A stretch of 20,392 nucleotides of DNA from Phoronis ovalis. Its lineage: Eukaryota > Phoronida > Phoronidae. Each line of letters begins with the position of its first letter. Position 1 is the stretch's first letter. The notes beneath the pieces were generated by a model. The model was not told the origin of the DNA, made no database searches, and saw only the letters and a program-made list of their open reading frames with translations. This document shows positions 9,701-19,050 of this stretch, piece after piece. The translations under genes were made by a program, and so were the position numbers. The stretch lies in the NCBI GenBank assembly GCA_028565635.1, contig JAOXYB010002124.1, positions 1 to 20,392 on the forward strand. Direction: 5' to 3'.

Positions 9701-12700
9701 TATGTATTGTTTTCTGCATGTTCTTGTTTTTATCTTGTTTAGTGCCTGATGAATTCACTTATGACCCTGTTAGTAAAACATATGGTGCACCAGAGAGGAG
9801 GCCGGAAATACGATCGGCAACTGTAGAATTTATAGCACCTTCGGAATATATGGTATGTGGAATTTATCAGTTTTTACATTTCAGTAAGTTCATAGTGATT
9901 TAAAATGTGTTTCAGTAAGTCAATTACTGTTAGGTTCATGTCATGTATTGTGATTGAAAATTGTAAAAGTAAGTAGTACAGAAGGGAGATACTGTACAAC
10001 CAACAGAATTAGGAATATTCACTTAGTGTACAATTTGCTATCCTGGGAAGACCTGCTATAGTAATTCACACACCTCACTACTTTGTTTGAAATAATGGTC
10101 ACCTTATTAATATACCAACTTAAACACACTAAGGAAAATATAGGAATATATGTGGGTGTATTATTCTCTATTCTCGGCTCAGTGGGCATTCTGGTAGCAT
10201 AGGTACTGATAACCCACTTGTCAGACAGATTAATTTACTTGTAACAGGATCTAACTCTCTTGCTAGATGTATTGAACTGAACAGTTTTTACTACAAATCA
10301 AAAATAAATGTTAAACTGTAAGAATAAATTGTCCAATTCCAGCAGAATTATACCGTTTCAACACGTTTTAAAACGCACTCTTCCACCTTGTTGCAAACAG
10401 TGTGGTGTCGTATGATCTTTCACCTTGAAGAGGTGTGCAAGGATTCCCACATTCTGTTAAAATTTTATGAATATTCCGGTGATTTTATGCTAGAAACAAT
10501 TCACACAATCATCTTAATTTGTGACTTATGATTTTATGAGTGGCAGCTAAACGATTTAAAAAAGCAAATACCATCCTATTAAAATTCTAAATGGTGATTG
10601 GGTGACTGTTTAAATGTGTATCGGTTTTAAAGGAAATCTAGGTAAAACATTGTGAAGACAAGGTTTGGCATCTGTGAATTAATGTTTTGTTCTTATCTGT
10701 TTTCAGTTACGACCTCCACAGCCTGCTGTATATTTGTTTATACTGGATACCTCTTTCTCTGCAATAGAAACGGGTATGGATAATTGCAAAAATTCGTTTA
10801 TTTATAATAAGACCAAAAATATTCAATATCTGTTTGAATATTATTCAGTTCTGATATAAGATCAAATACACATGTTGAAATTTAAAAAAAGTATGGATTT
10901 TAGTGATAAATGTAAAAGGTGCAGGCAAAACTTGGACAGTAACCTTGGAAGAAGAACTGCATTAGTCAAATAAAATTACAAAACAAATGTGCCATTACAT
11001 ATGTGCAATCACTTAATGAAAATATGAAAAACTTGTCACGTGATTTGGTTGTATTTTATAATTTCTTCCATTGAAGGCTATTTGCAAAGCTTCTGTACTG
11101 CCCTGTTGGACGAGTTAGACAGACTACCAGGAGACGCAAGAACAAAAGTTGCTTTCATTACTTATGATAGTTCAATCAAGTTTTATAATTTATCAGAAGG
11201 ACTGTCACAACCACAGATGTTGGTGGTGTCTGATATTGAAGGTTAGTAAACTTGTGTTATTTTGACTGTCACTTTCTGAATTTGAATTTTGTATGTAAAA
11301 GATTCTATAACTGATACAGATAATTTCTCTAAGAATAGGAAACAAAAATAAAACTAATACATGACTTGATATGATCTGTGTTCTTGTCTGTTTTGTATTT
11401 ATGCTAGATTAGTATGGAGGCAGCAGTGGACTATGATGCTCTTAGGAACTTGTTCCGTGTATTGCTTTGCTTGTAAATGTATATCTTCTGAAAGTAATAT
11501 CATGGTGTAAGGCTTAAGTTAATCAAGCAATATATTTTTCAACGGATGTTTAAATATAGAAATGTTGTTACACGCATATTATTTACTTTTGTAGATGTAT
11601 TCATACCAAGCCCTGATGGACTAATATGTAACTTAAGCGAGAGCAAAGATTTAATTATTGAATTGTTAAATGAATTACCTACCATGTTTAAAGAAAATAA
11701 AGAAACTAACAGTGCTCTGGGAGCTGCACTTGCAGCAGCCATGAAACTATTGGTAAGTAAAACCTATGAAAAGAAATATAAGCTTAACTAAGAACTACCA
11801 ACCTGTAACAAGGAATATACAGGCCAAGGTTGCCGGCTTATTGAAACACTATTTACATAACTGAAGTGAAATTAGTTACACTTTAGATACCTTAGTATTA
11901 TAGATGGAGCTTACTGTTCAGTTTATATTTCACTATTTGCAATAAAAGGGTCTTATAGGTATATGTAAAGTAACAAAGAGCAAAGAAGGACAGTTTTGGT
12001 AAATAAATAGCAGTGGATGTTTTTGACTACAGAACATAATTTGTAATTTAGTTGTATGTTCTAGGCATTGTTTTTGCTTTCAGACACCAACAGGTGGCCG
12101 ATGCACCGTATTGCAGGGATGTCTTCCAAATATTGGACCGGGAGCAGTTAAAGCTAGAGAAAATCCAAATGAAAGAGCTGGAAAGGTTAATTTAGTTAAC
12201 ACTGTAGAAGATAATGCCAGTAACAAATAAAGATAAATTTATATTTTCTAATTTACACACATAGTTACTGTTATGGTTTAATTCTTTTTTGCACTATATC
12301 AGATTTCTAAACTTTAGAACCAGCGTAAAACGAAATGCATCGTAATTGACATATCATAAATTACCCCGCTCTGTTATAACTCTGTTATTATTTCTTTTGT
12401 TTGTAGAATGTCAGTCACTTGGGACCGGCAACAGATTTTTACAAGAAGTTAGCATTAGATTGCTCTGCTCAACAGATCGCTATTGACATGTTTTTTCTTA
12501 CTGGCCAGTATGTTGATATAGCCACTCTAGGTAAGGATAGTATAAAAAAATATTTTGCCAGCGTATAAAGTAGAAAACTGTGCATTAGATGCCTAGAACA
12601 GGCCCATAAGTATTTAAATTATTCAGGGATTTCTACTATAATAAATAGCTGCACATGGTTCTACTCAAATATTGGTGTTAGCTCCCATGAATATTACGCA

Positions 12701-15700
12701 CAATGCTTAGAGTGATATCACTGTGAGGCCTTGGTTTGCTTATTTATGTGTGATCCAACAAATAAGGAGCAGATTTATTGTGTGTGTATGTGTGTGTTGG
12801 CAAGATCAAAAAAATATTCCTGGAAATCAGCGTACCTGATTTGTGAATTTTTTAGGCGTAGCAGGTAATATTGTAATAAAGTATGCTGTCTTGCAGGTTG
12901 TGCAGCTAAGTATTCCGGTGGCTCTTTGCATCATTACCCAGGTGCACACAATGTTCAGAATCCAGCAGAAATGGAACGCTTTGAAAATGATTTAAGGCGC
13001 TATTTGACTAGAAAGGTTGGCTTCGAGTCAGTGATGCGAATAAGAGCTACGAAAGGTAAATTAAGTTGGGGAAAATACCATCAAGGCTTTGTCAAGGTGG
13101 ATATAATTTAAATCCTATAATATAATATTTAAAATTTTAGTTTTAAGAAAATGTTGATTCCAGCAAAACTTTTTACAAGTACAGAAACAGTTACTAAGTG
13201 CTTCTGGGTTCTCAGTGTTTCAATACTGAAGTGTCAAAGTAACGAAGGCCTATATGTATTTATGAGTTTTAAAAGTGCAAAATTCTCCATGATTTTGTAA
13301 TTGTTTGTGTGCATTGATTTGATTATTGCCTACTATCACACCAGAAAATTATACTTGAAAAAGATCCAAAAAATCTAAATTAACAATGATGTTAAAAAAC
13401 AACAAGACACAATGTTATAATTACCATGTTCATGTAAAATCTGTTTTGAGAGATCTAAACATGTGCAGAGTCTTGCTAGTGATCCTGTACACTTTCTATT
13501 ATTTGCCATCCATGTGATAAGAATTTTTTTTTTTTAGGATTGAGTATACACACTTTTCATGGAAACTTCTTTGTGCGGTCTACTGATCTGTTATCTCTGC
13601 CAAATATTAATCCAGATGCTGGTTTTGGCATGCAGGTGTCGATAGAAGATACATTGACGGAGAGTCAGAATGTATGCTTCCAAGCAGCATTATTGTACAC
13701 ATCTAGTCGAGGTAAGTGCATCGGAATTATATTGAACTTTTTCCTACATCATTCAAGACTTGGAACATGGACTGAGTACTGTTGAGTTTCTAAATATTTG
13801 CCTTACCTTATAAAAAATATTCTTTATAGTGGAGAATAACCACTCAACATTTCGGTTTCATTGCCTGTGTAAGAAATAAACACATGATTTTTAAGTCGGG
13901 TCTGTTTGTCATAGAAACAGTGAGATTCATGGGTAGTCATTGTACAAATGCAATTGTCCTGTAATCAGCAGGAGTAAGACTGCACAAAAAACGTCCACAT
14001 CACAGAGTGGTAATAGCTAGGGAACAGTGCTGTATTTAGTATTTGCATGAAAGTTAAACGGAAGTGGATAGGAACTCTACCAGCATAATTACGCCAGGTT
14101 TCCCAGTCTGATGTTTTAAGAATATATTCTCACATGCTTAGTTATTTTAGTTACAACTTGATGATTTGAATACACATAAGTTAATAAATTTTTTTTTGTA
14201 GGAGAGAGACGTATTCGTGTACATACATTGTGTTTGCCAGTCACTAATCAAATTAGTGAAATACAAGCGAGTGCCGATCAACAGGCCATTATAGGACTTT
14301 TGACAAAAATGGGTAAGCTTGAGCCATATTCATATTCATATATGTTAAAGCATGTTCTTATATTCATTGTAGCCTTGAGGACTCAATTTTGCTTGTCAAT
14401 TTATTTTTTATTTTTTAGTATTTAGATATGTTAAATCTACATGTAATTGTATTTCATTTTTAGAAAATCAGTAAACTTTGAATAAGTGCATAATTTTTTT
14501 CAGCTGTTGACAAGTCACTCTCAGGATCATTAGGTGATGCGAGAGAAGCTATGATTAATGCATGTATAGATGCACTGGGAGCATTTGGCGCAACATTGTC
14601 AGCATCTCAGAAAATAGGAGCTCTCATGGCCCCTCATACCATACGTCTTTTACCACTTTATATAATGGCTATGCTGAAACATGTGAGTGTGGACATTTTT
14701 AATTTGTAATAAATAAATGAGCAAAATTGGAACACAGAAATTTAAGGTTTTGAAACAGTTCTATCCTTTATCAGAATTTTTGGATTGATGTACTAAATCT
14801 TGTTCCATTGAATTAGAAACATATCGAGGACATTTCCTTTGTTGTATTTGTGGAATTCAGTGCCACAAGATGAAAACAGAAACTTTAACATTGACAAATG
14901 ACATGAATGCCCCGCAAATGATATAAAAATTTACTAGTTAACGGTCTCTCATCATGTACACGCCTGTATCTTCTGAACATGCCCTCTATTGCTGCTCACT
15001 ATTTCAGACGGCCTTCAGGGTTGGATCAAGTACTAAGCTAGATGACCGAGTGTTTGCAATGGAACAATGCAAGACATTACCACTACAGTATCTTATGCTC
15101 AAGATATACCCTGACCTATATCCAATACATGCGTTAGATGATAAGGTGAGAGTAGATCAGTATTGTCCATTAAATGTATTAAATATTTAGGCAAACTTTT
15201 ATGTAAACACCAAAATGCAGATTTAAATTCTTATATGAGTGCTCAAACGTTTGATTAAATCACTGCAAATTGTTTAATTTCTGGATGGCAAAGGTATTTT
15301 CCTTCATTGTTCATTCAGTTGTGGTGGTGTTATCTAAAAAATACTTAAATCATCAATAAGTATAATTATAATAATGAAAAATAAATATGGTATGTTGTAT
15401 GGCACACACTGTTTGCGAACATCGCTACCGTACATTAGAACGTCACAAGAGAAAACTTCTTTAATGTGCTCTATTTGTACAGCATTTTCATAAACAATTT
15501 GCATATTTAGAATGCTATCAGTAGAGGAGACACTCTAGTTCCCCAGCCACCTCTCCTGGATTTATCATCAGCATACTTAGACCGTCATGGTGCATATTTA
15601 TTGGACGTAAGCGATCATCTCTACATGTGGATAGGTGGAGCTGTGAGTGATAGATTCTGTCAAGAAGTGTTTGATGTGCCTAACTTTATGTCACTGCAGG

Positions 15701-16479
15701 ATGGAATGGTGAGTAAGATTTTATAGCATATGTAATGATTTGTTTTATTTTCAGACTGAAAGAGTTGTGTTGAATAATTTGTGCAGATTTGTAAAATTAA
15801 GTGGGTTTTGGTGTGTTTTTCTATTCACAAGTACAAAGTGCTGTGAAAAGAAAGCGCAAAACAAAAAAAAAATGGTTATGGCACTACAGTGAAGTGTTGT
15901 GGAGAATATTGGTTTTATATAGTACCGCTCAAAACATATTTTGACTTTGTGATACTGTAAAAGCTATGTTGTTAGGCAGAAATATGAAAACTGTATCATT
16001 GAAATATCATGACATGCATTAGACTATCCTATCGATAATTACTAGGGCAACGTTATTGGAAGCCAGGAAGACTAAAAGTAGTTGTATCAAGGAAGACTCA
16101 GACTGTGATAATGTCATAATTATTTCTTTATATTTGCAGTGTGACTTGCCAGACTTGGAAAATCCAACATCAGAAAGACTTAGAAACTTTGTTAGTAATT
16201 TGCAAGATACCCGGCCACATCACGCAACTTTGTTAGTAATTAGGTAAGCTAACTATCATTCATTCATGCAATAGTAAACATATCTTGCTTAATCTGATTA
16301 CTCCATTCATTGTGATGTTGAAATTAGAACTAATTTTTAACAAAAGTTTGTTTTGTTTTTGCAGAGACGACAGTAGGAATAGGATGCAATTTTTACAATA
16401 TATGGTAGAAGATCGAACTGAGTCTGCGATGTCATATTATGAATTTTTACAACATATTCAAAAACAGATAAAGACGTGA
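3597..16479 (+). CDS. SEC24B: SEC24A/B-class COPII coat subunit, 23 coding exons (genomic span)
   Basis: Sec24 pairs with Sec23 in the inner COPII coat, binds Sar1-marked ER membrane and selects cargo for export to the Golgi. Joining 23 exons with GT-AG introns gives about 1344 codons with no frame break. In order: Pro/Gly/Met/Gln-rich disordered N-terminus (about 1-600), zinc finger with cysteines 681, 684, 702 and 705, trunk (from about 748), beta-sandwich (about 955-1062), helical region (about 1070-1180), gelsolin-like domain (about 1207-1306). The [16 protein letters not shown] block near the C-terminus and the [16 protein letters not shown] and [17 protein letters not shown] blocks mark the SEC24A/B class, not SEC24C/D. 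A/B-class proteins are known to read DxE-type export signals. An in-frame TAG at 3555-3557 and an A at -3 support the start. The protein is longer than human SEC24B (about 1270 residues), mainly in the disordered region. In an invertebrate one gene may represent both vertebrate paralogues. Confidence 0.95.
3709..4344 (+). other. Intron 1
   Basis: AT-rich intron with a gtttgt donor and a tttttcattcag acceptor. No repeat, coding or RNA signal was recognised. Confidence 0.65.
4345..5022 (+). CDS. SEC24B: SEC24 exon 2 (Pro/Gly/Met-rich; residues 38-263)
   Basis: Long low-complexity exon rich in PPG, GMPP and SNMPP words, typical of the disordered Sec24 N-terminus. The acceptor is a tandem site (cag tag): the exon can start at 4345 or 4348, changing one residue while keeping frame. 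The donor is acaag|gtaggt. Length is a multiple of three with phase 1 at both ends. Confidence 0.88.
5327..5434 (+). CDS. SEC24B: SEC24 exon 3 (residues 264-299)
   Basis: Begins after ttgttgcag and reads [19 protein letters not shown], then a His/Gln- and Thr/Pro-rich stretch ending at GSGGS. The donor is tcag|gtaaat. It has 108 nt and phase 1 at both ends, so skipping it keeps frame. A decayed copy of its last bases and donor lies 101 bp downstream. Confidence 0.82.
5435..6688 (+). other. Intron 3, the longest intron
   Basis: About 1.25 kb. Near its 5' end it holds the decayed exon 3 duplicate. Elsewhere it is AT-rich with short repeats such as gtacttaata twice near 6233-6250. Short open frames near 5755-6002 lack coding character. 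No other element was recognised. Confidence 0.7.
5507..5541 (+). pseudogene. Decayed duplicate of the exon 3 end, donor lost
   Basis: Positions 5507-5541 match 5406-5440 at 29 of 35 bases, and all six differences are transitions. The original contains the last exon 3 codons and the donor cag|gtaaat. The copy reads cagataaat, so the donor GT has become AT. Upstream of this segment the similarity fades. It looks like a tandem duplication of about 101 bp whose second splice site has been lost. Confidence 0.55.
6689..6781 (+). CDS. SEC24B: SEC24 exon 4 (residues 300-330)
   Basis: Follows tatttcag and reads [20 protein letters not shown] then [12 protein letters not shown]. It ends at ccag|gtagga. 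93 nt, phase 1 at both ends, so it can be skipped in frame. Ser/Pro-rich linker sequence. Confidence 0.82.
6902..7368 (+). CDS. SEC24B: SEC24 exon 5 (Pro/Gln/Ser-rich; residues 331-486)
   Basis: Acceptor tttgttcccag, donor aaatg|gtcagt. It encodes low-complexity [21 protein letters not shown] sequence with many Gln-Gln and Pro-Pro pairs, ending KRVYPQM. Phase changes from 1 to 0 across this exon, so unlike exons 2-4 it cannot be skipped without a frameshift. A second + strand frame open across it is a composition effect. Confidence 0.88.
7708..8034 (+). CDS. SEC24B: SEC24 exon 6 (contains 9-residue tandem repeat; residues 487-595)
   Basis: Acceptor attgcag, donor catg|gtaagt, 327 nt, phase 0 at both ends. 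It starts [13 protein letters not shown], then carries six 27-bp units encoding NQPGMQPQF-like repeats, then a Ser/Asn/Thr-rich tail ending GRMNVM. Confidence 0.9.
7789..7950 (+). repeat. Coding minisatellite, six 27-bp units (NQPGMQPQF)
   Basis: Units run 7789-7815 (QQPGIQPQY), three of NQPGMQPQF (7816-7896), NQPGMQPQY (7897-7923) and SQPGMQAPE (7924-7950). The central units differ only at a few bases (cag/caa, ccag/ccaa), so the array is young or homogenised. It lies in the disordered N-terminus at residues 514-567. Copy number should be prone to vary. Confidence 0.95.
8438..8553 (+). CDS. SEC24B: SEC24 exon 7 (entry to conserved core; residues 596-633)
   Basis: Acceptor cattacag. It encodes [18 protein letters not shown] and ends in VNCNP plus the first two bases of the next codon (ga|gtaagg, phase 2). 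The VNC...(E/D)xFRCT block, split with exon 8, is the conserved start of the Sec24 core just before the zinc finger. Confidence 0.88.
8632..8675 (+). other. Candidate poison exon in intron 7
   Basis: A strong acceptor, ttgttgttgcag at 8620-8631, is followed by a 44-nt segment ending at a possible donor, aatg|gtagga. Spliced to exon 7 (phase 2) it would read [11 protein letters not shown] then TAG (8663-8665), a premature stop. The first residues, ELF, resemble the exon 8 start (D-VF), so it could also be an old exon duplicate. Use in transcripts is unknown. Confidence 0.3.
8845..8947 (+). CDS. SEC24B: SEC24 exon 8 (residues 634-668)
   Basis: Acceptor tttattacag, donor atcg|gtaagt. It encodes the highly conserved [20 protein letters not shown] stretch, then [14 protein letters not shown]. 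This leads directly into the zinc finger and is diagnostic of Sec24. Confidence 0.95.
9348..9474 (+). CDS. SEC24B: SEC24 exon 9 (zinc finger; residues 669-710)
   Basis: Acceptor gttgcag, donor gaaa|gtaagt. It encodes [20 protein letters not shown] and on through [13 protein letters not shown]. The four zinc-binding cysteines are CxxC at 681/684 and CxxC at 702/705. The [10 protein letters not shown] segment is near-invariant in Sec24 and contributes to a cargo-binding surface in this family. Confidence 0.95.
9743..9852 (+). CDS. SEC24B: SEC24 exon 10 (residues 711-747)
   Basis: Acceptor cttgtttag, donor tatg|gtatgt. It encodes [20 protein letters not shown] then [16 protein letters not shown], the link between zinc finger and trunk. 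The split codon a|tg gives Met711, a position that is Val in the vertebrate proteins I recall. Confidence 0.93.
9853..10706 (+). other. Intron 10
   Basis: About 850 bp, AT-rich, with no recognised repeat, RNA gene or coding segment. Confidence 0.7.
10707..10773 (+). CDS. SEC24B: SEC24 exon 11 (start of trunk; residues 748-769)
   Basis: Short 67-nt exon after ctgttttcag, reading [20 protein letters not shown] then ET and the first base of Gly. The donor is cgg|gtatgg. The hydrophobic VYLFILD strand opens the vWA-like trunk domain that contacts Sec23. Confidence 0.92.
11077..11241 (+). CDS. SEC24B: SEC24 exon 12 (trunk; residues 770-824)
   Basis: Encodes [20 protein letters not shown], then [18 protein letters not shown] and [13 protein letters not shown]. 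Phase 1 at both ends, 165 nt. The acceptor ends in gaag rather than the usual cag or tag, a weaker site, but protein conservation fixes the boundary. Donor gaag|gttagt. Confidence 0.93.
11595..11752 (+). CDS. SEC24B: SEC24 exon 13 (trunk; residues 825-877)
   Basis: Acceptor cttttgtag, donor attg|gtaagt. It encodes [20 protein letters not shown], then [12 protein letters not shown] and an alanine-rich helix ending AAAMKLL. It matches the trunk helices of SEC24A/B. Confidence 0.93.
12084..12185 (+). CDS. SEC24B: SEC24 exon 14 (trunk; residues 878-911)
   Basis: Acceptor ttgctttcag, donor aaag|gttaat, 102 nt, phase 0 at both ends. It encodes [20 protein letters not shown] then [14 protein letters not shown]. 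The TGGR...LP...G.G..K.RE pattern is typical of SEC24A/B. Confidence 0.88.
12407..12530 (+). CDS. SEC24B: SEC24 exon 15 (trunk; residues 912-952)
   Basis: Acceptor tttgtttgtag, donor ctag|gtaagg. It encodes [20 protein letters not shown] then [21 protein letters not shown]. The [10 protein letters not shown] block is strongly conserved in the A/B class. Confidence 0.93.
12777..12800. repeat. Short TG microsatellite in intron 15
   Basis: An interrupted TG run (tgtgtgtatgtgtgtgtt). No further significance seen. Confidence 0.7.
12897..13055 (+). CDS. SEC24B: SEC24 exon 16 (trunk end into beta-sandwich; residues 953-1005)
   Basis: Acceptor gtcttgcag, donor aaag|gtaaat. It encodes [20 protein letters not shown], then a charged helix and [20 protein letters not shown]. 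The RYLTRKxGFExVMRIR block is a Sec24A/B signature. Confidence 0.94.
13538..13711 (+). CDS. SEC24B: SEC24 exon 17 (beta-sandwich; residues 1006-1063)
   Basis: The acceptor is a long T-run followed by ag; donor cgag|gtaagt. It encodes [20 protein letters not shown] and on to [19 protein letters not shown]. 174 nt, phase 1 at both ends. The [17 protein letters not shown] wording separates this from SEC24C/D. Confidence 0.95.
14202..14312 (+). CDS. SEC24B: SEC24 exon 18 (residues 1064-1100)
   Basis: Acceptor tttttttgtag, donor atgg|gtaagc, 111 nt, phase 1 at both ends. It encodes [20 protein letters not shown] then the [13 protein letters not shown] helix start. This is the change from beta-sandwich to helical domain. 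Confidence 0.94.
14504..14682 (+). CDS. SEC24B: SEC24 exon 19 (helical domain; residues 1101-1160)
   Basis: Acceptor ttttttcag, donor acat|gtgagt. It encodes [20 protein letters not shown], then a helical stretch and [14 protein letters not shown], matching the Sec24 all-helical domain. Confidence 0.93.
15008..15145 (+). CDS. SEC24B: SEC24 exon 20 (helical domain; residues 1161-1206)
   Basis: Acceptor ctatttcag, donor taag|gtgaga, 138 nt, phase 0. It encodes [20 protein letters not shown] then [20 protein letters not shown]. The LD(D/E)R.FAM and P..YLML..(Y/H)P.LY elements are conserved. Confidence 0.94.
15511..15708 (+). CDS. SEC24B: SEC24 exon 21 (gelsolin-like domain; residues 1207-1272)
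   Basis: Acceptor gcatatttag, donor aatg|gtgagt, 198 nt, phase 0. It encodes [20 protein letters not shown], then [13 protein letters not shown], the typical gelsolin-like strand and WIG motif at the Sec24 C-terminus. Confidence 0.94.
16140..16243 (+). CDS. SEC24B: SEC24 exon 22 (gelsolin-like domain; residues 1273-1306)
   Basis: Acceptor tatttgcag, donor ttag|gtaagc, ending in phase 2. It encodes [20 protein letters not shown] then the ATLLVIR strand. Confidence 0.93.
16365..16479 (+). CDS. SEC24B: SEC24 exon 23 (terminal exon; residues 1307-1344 and stop)
   Basis: Acceptor gtttttgcag. It encodes [20 protein letters not shown] then [18 protein letters not shown] and stops at TGA 16477-16479. 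The [16 protein letters not shown] block is the hallmark C-terminus of SEC24A/B, so the protein is complete. Confidence 0.96.
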
Positions 16480-16671
16480 TATTCTAGTTAATGTTTAATT
16501 CTATAAATTTATAAATGACTGCCAATAGGTATGGTGATACAAAGATGGAATTTCCAACCAATTAATTTTAAAATTCATTTGCATCATAACAAAGCAGTAG
16601 GACTCTCTTTCTAGAATTTGAACAGTCAGTTAACTGTTTTTGATGCCATTGCATGTTCTTTGCACTGCAGT

Positions 16672-16677
16672 AATAAA
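16672..16677 (+). promoter_or_regulatory. Polyadenylation signal AATAAA (proximal)
   Basis: First canonical signal, about 190 bases after the stop codon. T- and G-containing sequence follows within 20-40 bases (tgtgtagttcc), suitable for a short 3' UTR. Confidence 0.5.
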
Positions 16678-16964
16678 TTTATACAAATGTGTAGTTCCAT
16701 TTATGCGTAACACTTTTGACATGTGACTATGCTGCAGATTCTCTTTTGTTGTGTTAAGTTTTTAGTATGGAACAAATCCCATACCAAATCTCTCGGTGAG
16801 AAATGCCAGACCATTTTATTAATTTGGAAGTTTTGCTCATTAGTGCTGTGATTTGTGTTCAATACTCATAGGCAAGGAAAATGTTAAATTCACGTCATGA
16901 TAAAACTACCGCAATAATTTTGTAAGTTGCAGGCGAAGTTACATAGACCTTTTTGAAGAATGTG

Positions 16965-16970
16965 AATAAA
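16965..16970 (+). promoter_or_regulatory. Polyadenylation signal AATAAA (distal)
   Basis: Second canonical signal, about 485 bases after the stop. GT-rich sequence (tgtgatgat, then tgctgtgtactgtcatttt) follows, a good downstream element. It may be the main or an alternative 3' end. Confidence 0.5.
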
Positions 16971-17942
16971 ATGTGATGATCACTCAACATTGCTATTTCA
17001 TTTTATCTATGATTGCTGTGTACTGTCATTTTTTGATGTTCTGACAGTTTAAGAATATTTACGAGTATATCATAATTAATAATATTTTATTGTTCTGTTA
17101 TTGTAAATTCGAAATAATAACGTATGTTAATGATTCATTAACGTTTTGGAAAAATATCCATTATTTGCACAGCATGCAAGAAAATCAACTTAGCTATCAC
17201 TCCACGCAGTATTGGGAAAGCAATTTTTTTATAGTTATTGAGATGTGATATTGAGATAACAAAGCTGTTATTAGTTTCATGAAATTGTTACCTCTTAGGG
17301 AATCATCTTAGATAAAATCGTTATAGCTAACTGACTCTTAGCAATAAAGAAAAAAAAATCCTGTTGACAATTATAAAAAGAAGTGAACAACAAAATTGTT
17401 TGACCTAGACCTTGACCTAGCTTATTACCTTCCGTCGAAGCTCTGATAGTCTGATGATACCAGTTTGCACTTTAAAATCTACAAACAGCAGGTCTGATGT
17501 TGGCTTAATAATGGCACATTTTATATTATTTAGTACTGGATATGTTGTTACTAATAGTAATCTGATTTGCAGACATTGTATTGTACATACTTTGAATGAT
17601 ACAGCATGTTCCTTATATAAATCCCGTCAGTCAGCTAGTCAAGACTTTATGTTATATAATGTACACCTATTCATAATGATCACCGTGCAGTTTTGTATCT
17701 GTAGTTTTTGTCGTATTTATATCTTGTCAATATCTGTTAATAAATTTTAATCTGTTGATATCTAATTTTTAGCATTTCATTTAAAAACAATTCATGTGAA
17801 AAGATATGGGTACCATGAGAGTAAGCACTGAGGAGGGTATCAAACTCTTTGGGACAATTTAATTTAAATCCACTTTTTCGTGCCTGCCTAAAAACATGCC
17901 ATATAACAGTATGATATTGACTACCTGTTAAGTTTCCTATGA

Positions 17943-18190
17943 TGTCTCAAGAAGGGTAACAGCTAGCTAGGTTCACCAAATTTACACCATATCTTTTGAT
18001 AGACCAAGGTGCTATCAAAATTAATGCCCATGCAACGTCGGACAAAAAATTTGCAACAAAGTGGATGCGATATCTTAGGAAAGATAGCAGGTAGGCTAAC
18101 CAAATGTACACAACACATCTCTGGTCAAAACCATCCAATAATAAATGACCTTGACTCAATTTTTAAGTCACATAGACAAAATAATTATTC
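17943..18190. repeat. Diverged tandem dimer, period about 124 bp
   Basis: taggttcaccaaatttacac at 17968 and taggctaaccaaatgtacac at 18092 match at 17 of 20 bases. Similarity continues upstream (tctcaagaagggtaac against tcttaggaaagatagc) and weakly downstream (atcaaaattaatg against atccaataataaatg). Short open frames on both strands here (17947-18159 minus, 18009-18200 plus) follow the repeat and have no recognised content. Confidence 0.45.
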
Positions 18191-18319
18191 ATATTTGTGA
18201 AGCATCAGCACAGATGTACTTTGCCTTAGAGATCATTCATGGAATTAGGCCACTAATATACAGGCAGTTGTATTACTTTGTAAGGCTACTATTTTTTTTT
18301 GCTGTACCATATTTACCCA

Positions 18320-18342
18320 AATAATCGCCCTGGGCAATTATT
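18320..18342. repeat. Near-perfect palindrome in the left end
   Basis: aataatcgccc and gggcaattatt are separated by a single t: 11-bp arms with one mismatch. This is the only place where the GGGCAATTATT block appears in inverted orientation. Confidence 0.8.
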
Positions 18343-19050
18343 AAAAAAAATGCTTTTAGAGGGGGCTATTATTACAGGGCGACTGAAAATAAATGTGCCA
18401 AGTTTAAAATTTTATGAAAGGTGACTAGATTGTCTAAACCCTGAAAATAATAGTAACGGTTATATTTCCTTGATAATGGTTACATTCTGAAATTTAGTAT
18501 TTTTTGATGATTTAATTGGATTTAGAGAAATGAAAAAAAACTTTAAATGTTGTATGAATTTTTTATAAAAATCAAGTTTTGTACCTGGAAATGACATAAC
18601 TACTCCCTAAAATATATTTGAATTGAGAGATTTTTTTTGAAAAAAACGGATGAAAAAAATGCCAACAACGGACTTTCTGAATATCACTGAAATCACCAGT
18701 GTCTACACTTGCATCTATATTCATAATATTATTTCATGAAAAAATTATTCAAAACTAAAATGTTAAAATTTGACTCGTAACTTATATAACTATTAAATAA
18801 TTAAAAGGGCAGAGAAGCAGTGTTCAATATTAAAAAAAAATGAAATCCCAATACCATTTGATATCAGGAGGGGTAAAAGACTAGCACTGTAAAATTAAAT
18901 TGTTGACATACACGAAGAAGATAAGTTTAGTATTGCAAAGGTGATACAATTACAGTTATTTTTATATCTCGTTTTCTGATTATTAACTAAAATTCTTTGA
19001 GTAACACATATTTAAACTTGTTGCATTTATTTCTGGTCCCAATGCAGAGT

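Larger units (their letters stand above)
16480..17760 (+). other. SEC24 3' UTR and downstream sequence
   Basis: AT-rich, without a credible gene. It holds several AATAAA hexamers (16672, 16965, 17343, 17739) that could end the SEC24 transcript at different points. A 98-codon open frame at 17454-17750 has no recognisable family, lies within AT-rich sequence and ends at the last AATAAA, so I treat it as chance. Confidence 0.6.

Noticed and set aside
11409-11476. Short open [14 protein letters not shown] segment in intron 12
   Set aside because: Locally less AT-rich, but it stops after 20 codons, has no matching phase, and protein conservation joins exon 12 directly to exon 13.
3597-16479. Assignment to SEC24C/D
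   Set aside because: The blocks around the beta-sandwich ([17 protein letters not shown]) and the C-terminus ([16 protein letters not shown]) follow SEC24A/B, whereas C/D proteins differ there.
17454-17750. 98-codon + strand frame downstream of SEC24
   Set aside because: Cys/Ser/Ile-rich translation from AT-rich sequence, no recognisable family, and it ends inside an AATAAA-containing stretch.
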